NCBI GenBank assembly: GCA_038255255.1
Contig: JBBSLL010000004.1
Span: 62,001 to 126,000 of the forward strand
Length of the DNA stretch: 64,000 bases
Reading direction: 5' to 3'
From: JBBQNY01 sp038255255
Lineage (GTDB): Bacteria > Pseudomonadota > Gammaproteobacteria > Xanthomonadales > Ahniellaceae
The position numbers and the translations under genes were made by a program. The notes below the pieces were generated by a model, which had not been told where the DNA came from, searched no databases, and saw nothing but the letters and a program-made list of their open reading frames with translations. Of this stretch, positions 45,627 to 54,260 are shown piece by piece. Every line of letters starts with the position of its first letter. Position 1 is the stretch's first letter.

Positions 45627-47372
45627 TCAGATGGCCTGCGGGGCGCCAGTCGCGACTGAGGCCGTGAGCTCAATGCGGCTCCCGCGTCCGGCTGCCGCGA
45701 TTTCGGACATGACGCTGAGCGCCACGGCTTCGGCGGCCTTGATGCCGTCGACGCCCGCCGAGAGGATGCCGCCGGCGTAGCCGGCGCCTTCGCCGGCGGG
45801 GAACAGACCGCGCGTATTGAGGCTTTCCCCGTCGGCGCCGCGCGTGATTCGCAATGGCGACGAGGTCCGGGTTTCGACGCCGGTCAGCAGCGCATCGTGC
45901 ATTGCGAATCCCCTGAGCTGTTTGTCGAAAGCGGGCAGTGCCTCGCGGATGGCGTCGATGGCGTAGCCCGGTAGTGACGCGTCGAGGTTGGTGAGGCGCA
46001 CGCCTGGCGTGTAGGAGGGCAACGCCGTGCCAAGTGTGTTTGAGGCGCGGTTGGCGAGGAAGTCCCCGACGAGTTGCGCGGGCGCTTCGTACTCGCCACC
46101 GCCAAGTTCAAACGCGAGCGACTCCCAGTGGCGCTGCAATGCAATCCCGGCGAGCGGGCCCGTGCCATACGGCGGGAAATCCTCCGGCGTGATGCCGACC
46201 ACGATCGCGGCGTTGGCATTGCGTTCATTGCGCGAGTACTGGCTCATGCCATTGGTGACGACGCGTCCCGGCTCGCTGGCGGCCGCGACCACGGTGCCGC
46301 CCGGGCACATGCAGAAGCTGTAGACCGAGCGACCATTGCGGGCATGGTGCACCAGCTTGTAGTCGGCAGCTCCGAGCAGCGGATGGCCGGCCTGCGGTCC
46401 GAAACGTGCCTGGTCGATGAGCGACTGCGGATGCTCGATGCGGAAGCCGACCGAGAAGGGCTTGGCCTCCAGGAACACGCCGCGCTCGTGGAGCATTGCA
46501 AACGTGTCGCGTGCGCTGTGGCCCAGCGCGAGGATGACCTGATCAGCGCGTAGCTGTTCGCCGCTTGCCAACGCCACGCCACGCACATGGCGCTGCCCTT
46601 TGGCGTCCGTCTCAACAAGCAAGTCGTCGACGCGGCTGCTGAATCGGATCTCGCCACCGAGCGCCTCGATCGTCGCGCGCATGTGCTCGACCATCGTCAC
46701 CAGCCGGAAAGTACCGATATGTGGCTTGCTGACGTAGAGAATTTCCTCCGGTGCGCCGGCGGCGACGAATTCCGTCAACACCTTGCGCCCATGGTGCAGT
46801 CGATCGGAGATCTGGCTGTACAACTTGCCGTCGGAAAACGTTCCTGCGCCGCCTTCGCCGAATTGCACGTTGGATTCGGGATCGAGAATTTTCTTGCGCC
46901 ACAGTCCCCAGGTGTCCTTCGTGCGCTCACGCACCGCCTTGCCGCGCTCGAGGATGATCGGACGAAATCCCATCTGCGCCAGCAACAGGCCCGCGAACAG
47001 GCCGCATGGCCCGGTGCCGATCACGATCGGGCGCAGCTGCAGGTTTTCCGGTGCGCGCGCAACGAACTTGTACGAGGTATCCGGCGTCGGCAGGATTCTG
47101 CCAGCCGACCTCGACGCAGTTTTCGAACTCGCCGCGGTTTTCGGCTGGGACGCGCGCTCCGCGCGCTTCAATACTTCCGCCTCGCGTGGCGTCTCCACGT
47201 CGACCGAGTAGATCAGCACGATCGCCCCGCGCTTGCGCGCGTCGTAACTGCGTTTGGCAACCGTGTACCCGGTCAGCTCGTTTGCGGCGATCCCAAGCCG
47301 CGCGAGCACCGCGGCGGTCAGCGCGGCCTCGTCATGGTCCAGCGGCAATTGGATGTCAGTCAGGCGAAGCAT
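45627..47372 (-). CDS. FAD-dependent oxidoreductase, COG2509 type
   Basis: 581 residues. The family has a basic N-terminal domain (residues 1-80, with TVAKRSYDARKRGAIVLIYS) before the FAD-binding fold (RPIVIGTGPCGLFAGLLLAQ at about 113). Other signatures: NVQFGEGGAGTFSDGKLYSQ, IGTFRLVTMVEHMR, SVYSFCMCPGGTVVAAASEP, ETRTSSPLRI, LFPAGEGAGYAGGI. The conserved role is a cytosolic FAD enzyme of unknown substrate; a CxC in FCMCPGG is a family hallmark. Diverges from the M49-like peptidase gene. Confidence 0.9.
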   Translation of the reverse strand: MLRLTDIQLPLDHDEAALTAAVLARLGIAANELTGYTVAKRSYDARKRGAIVLIYSVDVETPREAEVLKRAERASQPKTAASSKTASRSAGRILPTPDTSYKFVARAPENLQLRPIVIGTGPCGLFAGLLLAQMGFRPIILERGKAVRERTKDTWGLWRKKILDPESNVQFGEGGAGTFSDGKLYSQISDRLHHGRKVLTEFVAAGAPEEILYVSKPHIGTFRLVTMVEHMRATIEALGGEIRFSSRVDDLLVETDAKGQRHVRGVALASGEQLRADQVILALGHSARDTFAMLHERGVFLEAKPFSVGFRIEHPQSLIDQARFGPQAGHPLLGAADYKLVHHARNGRSVYSFCMCPGGTVVAAASEPGRVVTNGMSQYSRNERNANAAIVVGITPEDFPPYGTGPLAGIALQRHWESLAFELGGGEYEAPAQLVGDFLANRASNTLGTALPSYTPGVRLTNLDASLPGYAIDAIREALPAFDKQLRGFAMHDALLTGVETRTSSPLRITRGADGESLNTRGLFPAGEGAGYAGGILSAGVDGIKAAEAVALSVMSEIAAAGRGSRIELTASVATGAPQAI

Positions 47373-47497
47373 GTGCAGGTTGCCGTTGATCGCGAGCGCG
47401 GTTTGTCAGGAAGCAGGCATTCTAGGGATACGGCGGCGTCCGGATGCGCGTCCACGCGGTGTAGGCTGGCGTCCGACCCTACCCAGGCAGATCGACG

Positions 47498-49282
47498 ATG
47501 ATCGCAGCAAGGCCGCGCTTCCTGTTCCTTCCCGCATTAATGCTCGCCGTGGCGATGCCGGCGGCGTTCGCCGAGACACCCGACGGGTACTGGGACGCGA
47601 CCAAGCGACGCACTGTGCTCGACACCACGCGTACGCTGACACTGGATCCTGATCTGTCCGCACTGTCGTCCGGCGAGCGGGCCGCGGTCGATCACCTGCT
47701 CGCTGCGGGTGCGATCGTGCAGTCGTTGTACGAACGGCAGCTGCATCACGAAGCGCGCAACTCACGCGCCGCGATCGAGGCGCTTCCAGCCGGCAAGCAG
47801 CGCGACGAACTGCTGCAGTTGTACCGGCTGTTTCAGGGCCCGATCGCGACCACGCTCGACAACACCCGCGAGGCGTTTGCGCCGGTGAAGCCGGTGGAGC
47901 CCGGTAAGGGCGTATATCCCGCCGGCCTCGTGCGCGCCGAGCTCGATGCGTGGATCGAGGCGTATCCTGCGCAGCGCAAGCAGTTGCTGGATTCGCGCGG
48001 CGTGGTGCGGCGGGCCGAGGCCACGCAGATCGCCGCCGATCTCGCTGCGCTCGACCGCCACCCGGCGCTGGACCTCCTGCACCCGGGCCTGCGCGGGCGA
48101 CTCGAGGCGTTGCGCGCGAAGCCGGCGGGCTTTTACGGGCTGCCGTATTCCGTCGCCTGGGCCGATGACGTCGTCGCGGTCTACGGTCACCTGAATCGCG
48201 CAGCGGATGCGGTCGCAGCCGACGATGCGGAGTTCGCGGGCTACCTGCGTGCGCGTGCGCGCGACCTGCTCACCGACGACTACGAAGCCGGCGATGCGGC
48301 CTGGGTTACCGGCCGCTTCGGCAACCTCAATGCGCAGATCGGTGCGTACGAGACCTATGCGGACGAGTTGCTCGGCGTCCGCGCTTTTTTCTCGCTGACG
48401 GTGCTGGTGCGGCGCAAGGCCGAATCCGATGCGGTGGGCGCGGCGCTCGGCGGCTTGCAGGCGATACACGACGCACTGCCGGTCAAGTTCGAGCGCCGCG
48501 TGCGCGAAGAGATACCGGTCGGTGTGTTCGACGTGGTGGCCGACTTCGGGCAGTCGCGCGGCGGCAATACCGCATCCATCCTGCCGAACGATGCGCTGCA
48601 CGCGCGCCGCTATGGGCGCGTAATCATGCTGCGCGACAACATCATGCGGCACCCGGAATCCGCTGGGCAGTCGAAGGGCGTCTGGCAGGCTGCGATCGTG
48701 GCCGATCAGCAAGATGATTTCGCTGCGCAGGCGGGCGTGCAGCGCACGTTGTGGCACGAGATCGGCCATTACCTCGGCGTGGATCGCACCACCGACGGAC
48801 GCGACCTGGACCAGGCACTGCAGGACAGCGCGAGCCTCTTCGAGGAAATGAAGGCCGACCTCGTTTCATTGAACGCGATCCCGCAATTGCAAGCCAGCGG
48901 CTACCACGACGCCGAAGCCGCGCGTGCGATGTACGCCTCGGGCATCCTGCGGGTGCTGCAGCGCAATCGACCAAGGCGCGACCAGCCATACAACACGATG
49001 CAGCTGATGCAGTGGAACTGGTTCCTCGACAAGGGCGTGCTGACCTTCGATCCCGCGTCGAAGCGCATGCGCGTCGACTACGTGAAGTACCCCGAGGCCG
49101 TACGCGGCTTGCTCGCCGAGGTACTCCGGCTGCAGGCCGCAGGGGACCGCGCGCGCGCCGAGGCGTTCGTGGTGAAGTGGACGCAGTGGGACGCGGAGCT
49201 GCACGAGGTCGTCGCGAAATCGATCCGCGACTCGCTCGAGTATCGCTACTCGCTGTACCGGTACTCGGCGATCGACCGGTAG
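47498..49282 (+). CDS. Exported M49-like metallopeptidase with HExxH
   Basis: 594 residues with a signal peptide (MIAARPRFLFLPALMLAVAM..FA). The active-site region is LWHEIGHYLGVD: a His420-Glu421-x-x-His424 pentapeptide, followed about 25 residues later by FEEMKADLVSL (third ligand Glu near 449). This layout matches dipeptidyl-peptidase III (M49): EECRAE in the classical enzyme, EEMKAD here. Classical M49 has HELLGH; a pentapeptide is known in the Caldithrix enzyme. It probably cleaves dipeptides in the periplasm. N-terminal 300 residues are helical. Confidence 0.82.
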   Translation: MIAARPRFLFLPALMLAVAMPAAFAETPDGYWDATKRRTVLDTTRTLTLDPDLSALSSGERAAVDHLLAAGAIVQSLYERQLHHEARNSRAAIEALPAGKQRDELLQLYRLFQGPIATTLDNTREAFAPVKPVEPGKGVYPAGLVRAELDAWIEAYPAQRKQLLDSRGVVRRAEATQIAADLAALDRHPALDLLHPGLRGRLEALRAKPAGFYGLPYSVAWADDVVAVYGHLNRAADAVAADDAEFAGYLRARARDLLTDDYEAGDAAWVTGRFGNLNAQIGAYETYADELLGVRAFFSLTVLVRRKAESDAVGAALGGLQAIHDALPVKFERRVREEIPVGVFDVVADFGQSRGGNTASILPNDALHARRYGRVIMLRDNIMRHPESAGQSKGVWQAAIVADQQDDFAAQAGVQRTLWHEIGHYLGVDRTTDGRDLDQALQDSASLFEEMKADLVSLNAIPQLQASGYHDAEAARAMYASGILRVLQRNRPRRDQPYNTMQLMQWNWFLDKGVLTFDPASKRMRVDYVKYPEAVRGLLAEVLRLQAAGDRARAEAFVVKWTQWDAELHEVVAKSIRDSLEYRYSLYRYSAIDR

Positions 49283-49363
49283 CAGGCAACCGTTGCGCCG
49301 AACGGCTCGAAGCTCCGTTCCTGACCGTCTTGCGGCTGCCCTCGGGCCGCCCAAGGTGAAGAC

Positions 49364-50878
49364 TCAGCCAGTAGCACTCGCACGTGCGGCATTGCGCCCG
49401 GCGGCGCCGCTGATGCCGCCGCCGCCGTGGACGCCGCTGCCGCAGAGCGTGAGGCCGTCGATGGGCGTTTGATGGTCGGACCAGCCCGGCATCGGGCGCA
49501 TGAAGAACATCTGGTCGAGGATCAGTTGGCCGTGGTTGAGATCGCCTTCGGTGAGGCCGTAGGTTTTTTCCATGTCGGGCGGGGTAATCGATCTTGTTTC
49601 ACGTATTGAGGCTCGCAGCGCAGGGAAGTGCGGCGCAAGCGTCTCGACGGCGAGATGCTCGATGCGCGTGCGTGCGCTGTCCCAATCTTCACTGCGCAAC
49701 TTATAGGGCGCGAACTGGAAGTGGATCGACACGATGTCGCCGCGAGTGGTGACTTCGAGATAGGGCTGCGCGGAAATTTCGCCGTACTTCGCGGCGTCGA
49801 AAGCGCGCTCGAGGTACTTGAGCGACGGCGCGACGGCGAGCGTGCCCGCGGGCAGTCCGTGCGACCCGTCCGTGCGCAGGTGCACCTTGGCGACACTTCC
49901 GCGCATCTTGATCGACTGCGTGTGCCAGACGAACTCGGGTGGCAGTTCGACGGCGCCGACGAGATCCAGCAATGTGTGGCGCGGGTCGGCGGCGGAGAAG
50001 ACGCTGCTTGTCGAGATCTCTTCCCCGTTGTCGAGGCGCACCCCTGTGACTTGCTGCTTGTCGACGAGAATGCGGGCGACGCCGGTGGATGTGCGCAGTT
50101 CGCCGCCGTGCGCTTTCAACGCGGCGACCAGCGCATCGGTGATGCGGCCAGCTCCGCCCGCGACCTGGCGATGCGCGAGGCCGCCGCGATTGAGCCAGTT
50201 GTGCATCAGCGTGTAGCCGCCGCCGGCGGACATGCAGCCGATGGTCGAGCCGTGGATGCCGACCGCCGCGATTGCTGCCCTGACTTGCTCCGACTCGAAC
50301 CACTCTTCGGTCAGTTCGAGCGCAGACATCGACATTGCGCGAATGACCTTGAACATGTCGTTGCCGCCGAGGCGGCGGAGCTTCCACGCGAGTTTCGCGA
50401 GTGGCAGGCCGGTCGACATCGACGGCGGCAGGCGCGGCATCGGCGTGCGATACGCGGCGTTGAGGAATGCAGCGGCCTTGTCCATGAAGGCGACGAATCC
50501 GGGCCAGCGTGCGGCGTCGTTTGCCGAGATTTCGCGGAGCGAGGCGAGGGTCGCGGCGTCGCCGGCGTCGGCGACGAGGCGCAGGCGCTTGCCATTTTCG
50601 AGTAGCGACCAGTAGAAAGGCTGGTCTGCGCTTTCGGCCGGCAAGCCGTGCCTGGCGAGATCGAGGTCGCGCACGATGTCGGGGCGTAGGCGACCGCCGG
50701 CGTGCAAGGTGTCGACGGGGAAGCCTTCGCCGAACGATTCGCTGACCACCTGCCCACCGGGGATCGCGCGGCGTTCCAACACCAGCACCCGCTTGCCGGA
50801 TTTCGCGAGGTAGTTCGCAGCGACGAGTCCGTTGTGCCCGGCGCCGATGACGATGACGTCGTGGTTGCTAGCGGTCAT
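49364..50878 (-). CDS. PYROXD2-like FAD oxidoreductase 1 (phytoene-desaturase superfamily)
   Basis: 504 residues from ATG 50878. The FAD GxGxxG fold starts at once (HDVIVIGAGHNGLVAANYLA, ERRAIPGGQVVSESF). Mid-region: NDMFKVIRAMSMSALELTEE and GCMSAGGGYTLMHNWLNRGG; C-terminal GSGVHGGGGISGAAGRNAAR. The family is COG1233/PYROXD2; substrates not established, although database names call it phytoene dehydrogenase. A paralogue and a T-protein homologue lie directly upstream in the same direction. It is not a carotenoid gene by context (no crtB/crtE). Confidence 0.87.
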   Translation of the reverse strand: MTASNHDVIVIGAGHNGLVAANYLAKSGKRVLVLERRAIPGGQVVSESFGEGFPVDTLHAGGRLRPDIVRDLDLARHGLPAESADQPFYWSLLENGKRLRLVADAGDAATLASLREISANDAARWPGFVAFMDKAAAFLNAAYRTPMPRLPPSMSTGLPLAKLAWKLRRLGGNDMFKVIRAMSMSALELTEEWFESEQVRAAIAAVGIHGSTIGCMSAGGGYTLMHNWLNRGGLAHRQVAGGAGRITDALVAALKAHGGELRTSTGVARILVDKQQVTGVRLDNGEEISTSSVFSAADPRHTLLDLVGAVELPPEFVWHTQSIKMRGSVAKVHLRTDGSHGLPAGTLAVAPSLKYLERAFDAAKYGEISAQPYLEVTTRGDIVSIHFQFAPYKLRSEDWDSARTRIEHLAVETLAPHFPALRASIRETRSITPPDMEKTYGLTEGDLNHGQLILDQMFFMRPMPGWSDHQTPIDGLTLCGSGVHGGGGISGAAGRNAARASATG

Positions 50879-50902
50879 GTTGTTTTCCGCGAACGCAAAG
50901 CT

Positions 50903-50997
50903 GCCCCTCACCCGGCGCTGCGCGCCACCCTCTCCCCGCTTTGCGGGGCGAGGGTAGGGTCCGGACTGGCGAGCTCCTGGCCCGTCGGGGCGAGGGT
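50903..50997 (+). repeat. CTCTCCCC-type extragenic repeat, copy 1
   Basis: GCCCCTCACCC, an inner palindrome GGCGCTGCGCGCC, then ACCCTCTCCCCGC and GCGGGGCGAGGGT. The same module occurs twice, inverted, at 52621-52748. It fills the gap between two related FAD genes. Confidence 0.75.
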
Positions 50998-51031
50998 GGA
51001 ACGCGGAGTGCGCTCAAGTTGATCGCCGCGG

Positions 51032-52615
51032 TCATTTCCAGTCCTTGAGGACTTCGTGGGCGGCGAGACGGCCCGCGGCGCCCATGACGCCGCCGCCGGG
51101 ATGCGCGCCGGCCGCGCCGAAGTAATAGCCGGGCAGGGGCGTGCGGAAGTCGGCCCACTGCGGCGAGGGGCGCAAAAAGAACAACTGGTGCAGCAGCAAT
51201 TCGCCGTGGAAGATGTTGCCGCCGGTGATGCCGGCGATGCGCTCGATGTCCTTTGGCGTGATGACCTGCATGCCGACGATGGCGCGGCGGATGTTGGGCG
51301 CGTAGCGCTCGATGGTCGAGATCACCGTTTCGCCGAACGCGTCGCGCTTCGCGTCGTCCCATCCGCCCTCTATGTCGTACGGCGCGTACTGCACGAAGCA
51401 CGACATCACGTGATGCCCCGGCGGCGCCATGTCGCGGTCGATCATCGACGGGATGATCATGTCGATGTACGGATTCTTCGAGAACTGTCCGTACTTGGCC
51501 TCGTCGTAGGCGCGCTCGATGTAGTCCATGCTCGGACTGATGGAGATCGCGCCGCGATGCAGCGGCGACACGCCCGGCATGCACGTGAACTCCGGTAGTT
51601 CGCTCAGCGCGATGTTGACCTTGCCCGACGAGCCGCGCACGCGGAAGTTGCGGATGGCCTGGACGAAGTCGTCGGGCAGGTGTTTGGACTCGACGAACTG
51701 CAGGAAGCTGCGCTTCGGGTCGGCCGCGGACAGGACGACCTTCGCGCGCAGTTCGTCGCCGTTCTCGAGCGCGACGCCAGCTGCACGTCCGCCCTTGACG
51801 ATCACCTGCTTGACTGGCGCGCTGGTGCGGATTTCCACGCCGAGCGCCTGCGCGGATCGCGCGATCGCAGCACTGACACCGCCGGTACCGTTCTTGGCGA
51901 AACCCCACGCGCGGAACGCGCCGTCGATCTCGCCCATGTAGTGATGCAGCAACACGTACGCGGTGCCGGGCGAATGCGGGCCAAGGAAGGTACCGATGAT
52001 GCCACTCGCGGACTTGGTGCCCTTGAGCGGATCGAATTCGAACCAGTCGTTGAGGAGGTCCGCCGAGGATTGCGTCACCAGTTTCGCGATCTGGTAAAGC
52101 TCCCTTTCCTTGAGGCTCTTCGCGTACTTGCCGAGTTTCAGTAGGCCCATCAAATCGCGCGGGCTCATCGACGATGGGTCCGGCGGCACCAGGCTCAGCA
52201 CCGGCTTGATCGCCTTGGCGGCACGCGCCATCACGCGGCCGTATTCCTCCGACGCTTCCGCATCCCGCGGCGAGTGCCGGTAGATTTCCTGGCGCGTCAG
52301 GTCATGGTCGTCCCACGCCGCAAGGTAATCGCCGTTGTCCATCGGCGTGACGGTGCTCGGCAACGGCAGGATCTTGAGTCCGTGCCGCGGCAGTTCGAGA
52401 TCCCGGATGATCTCCGGACGCAGCAGGCTGACGACGTATGAAAACTCGGTGAATCGATAGCCGGGGAAGATTTCCTCAGTGATCGAGGCGCCGCCGACGA
52501 CGTCGCGCCGTTCGAGCACCACGACCTTCTTGCCCGCGCGCGCGAGATACGCCGCCGCGATCAGCCCGTTGTGCCCCGCGCCAATCACGATCGCGTCGTA
52601 GGTATTGGCGCTCAT
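51032..52615 (-). CDS. PYROXD2-like FAD oxidoreductase 2
   Basis: 527 residues from ATG 52615. Close in layout to PYROXD2: YDAIVIGAGHNGLIAAAYLA, ERRDVVGGASITEEIFPGYR, SYVVSLLRPEIIRDLELPRH. C-terminal GGNIFHGELLLHQLFFLRPS and GAAGAHPGGGVMGAAGR, an FAD-closing motif. It is a paralogue of the gene at 49364 but clearly diverged. Mammalian PYROXD2 is mitochondrial with unknown substrate. The T-protein homologue is the next gene upstream, suggesting shared metabolism of an N-methyl or amine compound (inference). Confidence 0.9.
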   Translation of the reverse strand: MSANTYDAIVIGAGHNGLIAAAYLARAGKKVVVLERRDVVGGASITEEIFPGYRFTEFSYVVSLLRPEIIRDLELPRHGLKILPLPSTVTPMDNGDYLAAWDDHDLTRQEIYRHSPRDAEASEEYGRVMARAAKAIKPVLSLVPPDPSSMSPRDLMGLLKLGKYAKSLKERELYQIAKLVTQSSADLLNDWFEFDPLKGTKSASGIIGTFLGPHSPGTAYVLLHHYMGEIDGAFRAWGFAKNGTGGVSAAIARSAQALGVEIRTSAPVKQVIVKGGRAAGVALENGDELRAKVVLSAADPKRSFLQFVESKHLPDDFVQAIRNFRVRGSSGKVNIALSELPEFTCMPGVSPLHRGAISISPSMDYIERAYDEAKYGQFSKNPYIDMIIPSMIDRDMAPPGHHVMSCFVQYAPYDIEGGWDDAKRDAFGETVISTIERYAPNIRRAIVGMQVITPKDIERIAGITGGNIFHGELLLHQLFFLRPSPQWADFRTPLPGYYFGAAGAHPGGGVMGAAGRLAAHEVLKDWK

Positions 52616-52620
52616 GCGGC

Positions 52621-52748
52621 TCTCTCCTTCGCCCCGCGTGCGGGGAGAAGGTGGCGCGCAGCGCCGGATGAGGGGCAGCCGCACGATGCGAGGAAAGCGC
52701 CCCTCACCCGCCTTCGGCACCCTCTCCCCGTCGCTGCGGGGAGAGGGT
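52621..52748. repeat. CTCTCCCC-type extragenic repeat, copies 2 and 3 (inverted pair)
   Basis: One unit at 52621-52678 (CTCTCC..GGAGAAGGTGGCGCG..GGATGAGGGGC) in minus orientation and one at 52699-52748 (GCCCCTCACCC..ACCCTCTCCCCG..CGGGGAGAGGGT). It lies right upstream of the second FAD gene. Confidence 0.75.
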
Positions 52749-52811
52749 AAGCATTCTGAAAATGCGAAGCAGCCGGGCGGCCTGAAGTACCAGATGACTC
52801 TACGATCCCCA

Positions 52812-54008
52812 TCACTGCTTCTTCTGCGGCGGGTCGTAGAAGGGCAGCTTCACGACGGTGCACGCGGCCTGCAGGCGGTGGTGCTCGACGGTGATCTCGA
52901 CGGTGAGTTTCGTGCCGGCCTGGAAGTGCGGTCGTTCGAGATGCGCGAGCGCGATGTACTTCTTGAGAACGGGCGACCAGGTGCTGGTCGACGCGTAGCC
53001 GACCTGTTTGTCGCCACGACGGATCGGCAGGCTGCCGCGCACCGCCATCGCCGGAATCTGTGGCGGCAGCCCGACGCGTGCGAAGTGGCGTTCCATGTCT
53101 TCCCAGTCGACTTCGACGCCCACCAGTTTCCACGCCGAACCTTCGCGCTTCTCGCGCTCGAGGGCACGGCGACCGACGAAGTAGCCGGCCTTGTCGAGGT
53201 TGACGGCCCAGTCGAGACCCATTTCCAGCGGCGAGGATTTCTGTCCCTCCATCCACGCGTGGTTGCTCGCGGTGTAGTCGACGTCGATCATGAAAAGGCC
53301 GGCCTCGACGCGCGCCATGTCCATCGGCAGGATGCCGCAGGGCGTGATGCCGTAATCGTCCCCGGCCTCCATCAGCGCGTCCCACAAAGGCAGCGCGTGC
53401 TCGTTCTGCACCCAGATCTCGTAGCCGAGGTCGCCGGTGTAGCCGGTGCGCGAAATGGTCACGGGGATCTTGCCGACCGTATTCGCCATTGCGCGGAAGA
53501 ACTTGAGCTTGTCGAGCGACTTCCTGCAGCAGCGGTTGAGGATCGCGCGCGACTTCGGCCCCTGCAGGCTGAGCGCCGCGACCTGGTCGGTAACTTCGCG
53601 GATGGTCACTTCCATGCCCACGGAGTTCATCGACAGCCAGCGCAGCGCCGGTTCGGCGGACGTGAGTCGGAAGCTGGTGTCGTCGAGGCGCGTGACCGTG
53701 CCGTCGTCGAGCATCTTGCCTTCGTCGTCGCACCATCCGGTATAGAACACCTGTCCGACCGACATCTTCAGCACGTCGCGCGTGGTGACGCGATGCAGCA
53801 GCAGCGCCGCATCGGGCCCGTCGATGAGGTATTTCATCAGCGGCGAGATGTCGATCAGCGCGGCTGCGTCGCGGATCGCCCAGTATTCGCGGTCGAGCGA
53901 CAGGTCGTACGAACCCGCGGCAATGTATCCCGCCCAACGCCGCCAGTTCTGCGGGAGGCAGAGCGCGGACGTACGTGCGTGGAAGGGCGTGCGCTTGAGC
54001 TCGAGCAT
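52812..54008 (-). CDS. Aminomethyltransferase (glycine cleavage T-protein) family protein
   Basis: 398 residues from ATG 54008 (MLELKRTPFHARTSALC). The frame is open to 54092, but that extension runs into a REP palindrome and is unlikely to be coding. T-protein fold: AALIDISPLMKYLIDGPDA, VFYTGWCDDEGKMLDDGTVT, RTGYTGDLGYEIWVQNEHAL, ARVEAGLFMIDVDY, LGLDWAVNLDKAGYFVG. Residues for folate binding (Asp in GDLGYE..) are present. It is not the usual gcvT: no gcvH/gcvP, and the neighbours are two FAD enzymes. Family includes demethylases passing one-carbon units to tetrahydrofolate. Confidence 0.88.
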   Translation of the reverse strand: MLELKRTPFHARTSALCLPQNWRRWAGYIAAGSYDLSLDREYWAIRDAAALIDISPLMKYLIDGPDAALLLHRVTTRDVLKMSVGQVFYTGWCDDEGKMLDDGTVTRLDDTSFRLTSAEPALRWLSMNSVGMEVTIREVTDQVAALSLQGPKSRAILNRCCRKSLDKLKFFRAMANTVGKIPVTISRTGYTGDLGYEIWVQNEHALPLWDALMEAGDDYGITPCGILPMDMARVEAGLFMIDVDYTASNHAWMEGQKSSPLEMGLDWAVNLDKAGYFVGRRALEREKREGSAWKLVGVEVDWEDMERHFARVGLPPQIPAMAVRGSLPIRRGDKQVGYASTSTWSPVLKKYIALAHLERPHFQAGTKLTVEITVEHHRLQAACTVVKLPFYDPPQKKQ

Positions 54009-54055
54009 CCACTCATTGTCGCGCAGGTATGCCGGCAACGGTGATAGGAGCGACG

Positions 54056-54131
54056 GTAGGTCAGGTCGCGCAAGCGACCTGACGGAGGACATCGGATCTC
54101 ACAAGTCAGGTCGCGATGCGACCTGACCTAC
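54056..54131. repeat. Inverted pair of GTAG-headed REPs (BIME-like)
   Basis: First REP: GTAG (54056-54059), then stem GTCAGGTCGC/GCGACCTGAC with a GCAA loop. Second REP: the same perfect 10-base stem (54105-54114 with 54118-54127, loop GAT), ending CTAC (54128-54131), so the two point away from each other. This matches REP elements of RAYT (REP-associated tyrosine transposase) systems, which begin GTAG before a palindrome. Confidence 0.8.
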
Positions 54132-54188
54132 GTGAGGAGGCAATTGATTGCTGCGCCGAGGGCGCGATGGCCAATGCGCGCCGATTAG

Positions 54189-54257
54189 GTGGAGCAGCGG
54201 AGCGCAGTTCCGCTCTACAGAAGCCGGCCTGGTGTAGAGCCGAGCTGTGCTCGGCTG
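54189..54257. repeat. Second inverted pair of GTAGAGC REPs beside mfd
   Basis: On the minus strand GTAGAGCGGAACTGCGCTCC then GCT; on the plus strand GTAGAGC (54234-54240) leading to AGCCGAGC-TGT-GCTCGGCT, a perfect 8-base stem at 54238-54256. The latter begins right after the mfd stop and could also slow transcription. Confidence 0.7.
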
Positions 54258-54260
54258 AGG

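Noticed and set aside
49364..52615. Carotenoid biosynthesis (phytoene desaturases)
   Set aside because: The proteins resemble PYROXD2 more than CrtI, and no crtB, crtE or crtY gene is near.
52812..54092. Start of the T-protein gene at 54092
   Set aside because: The extra 28 codons fall in a GTAG-headed REP palindrome; ATG 54008 is the better start.
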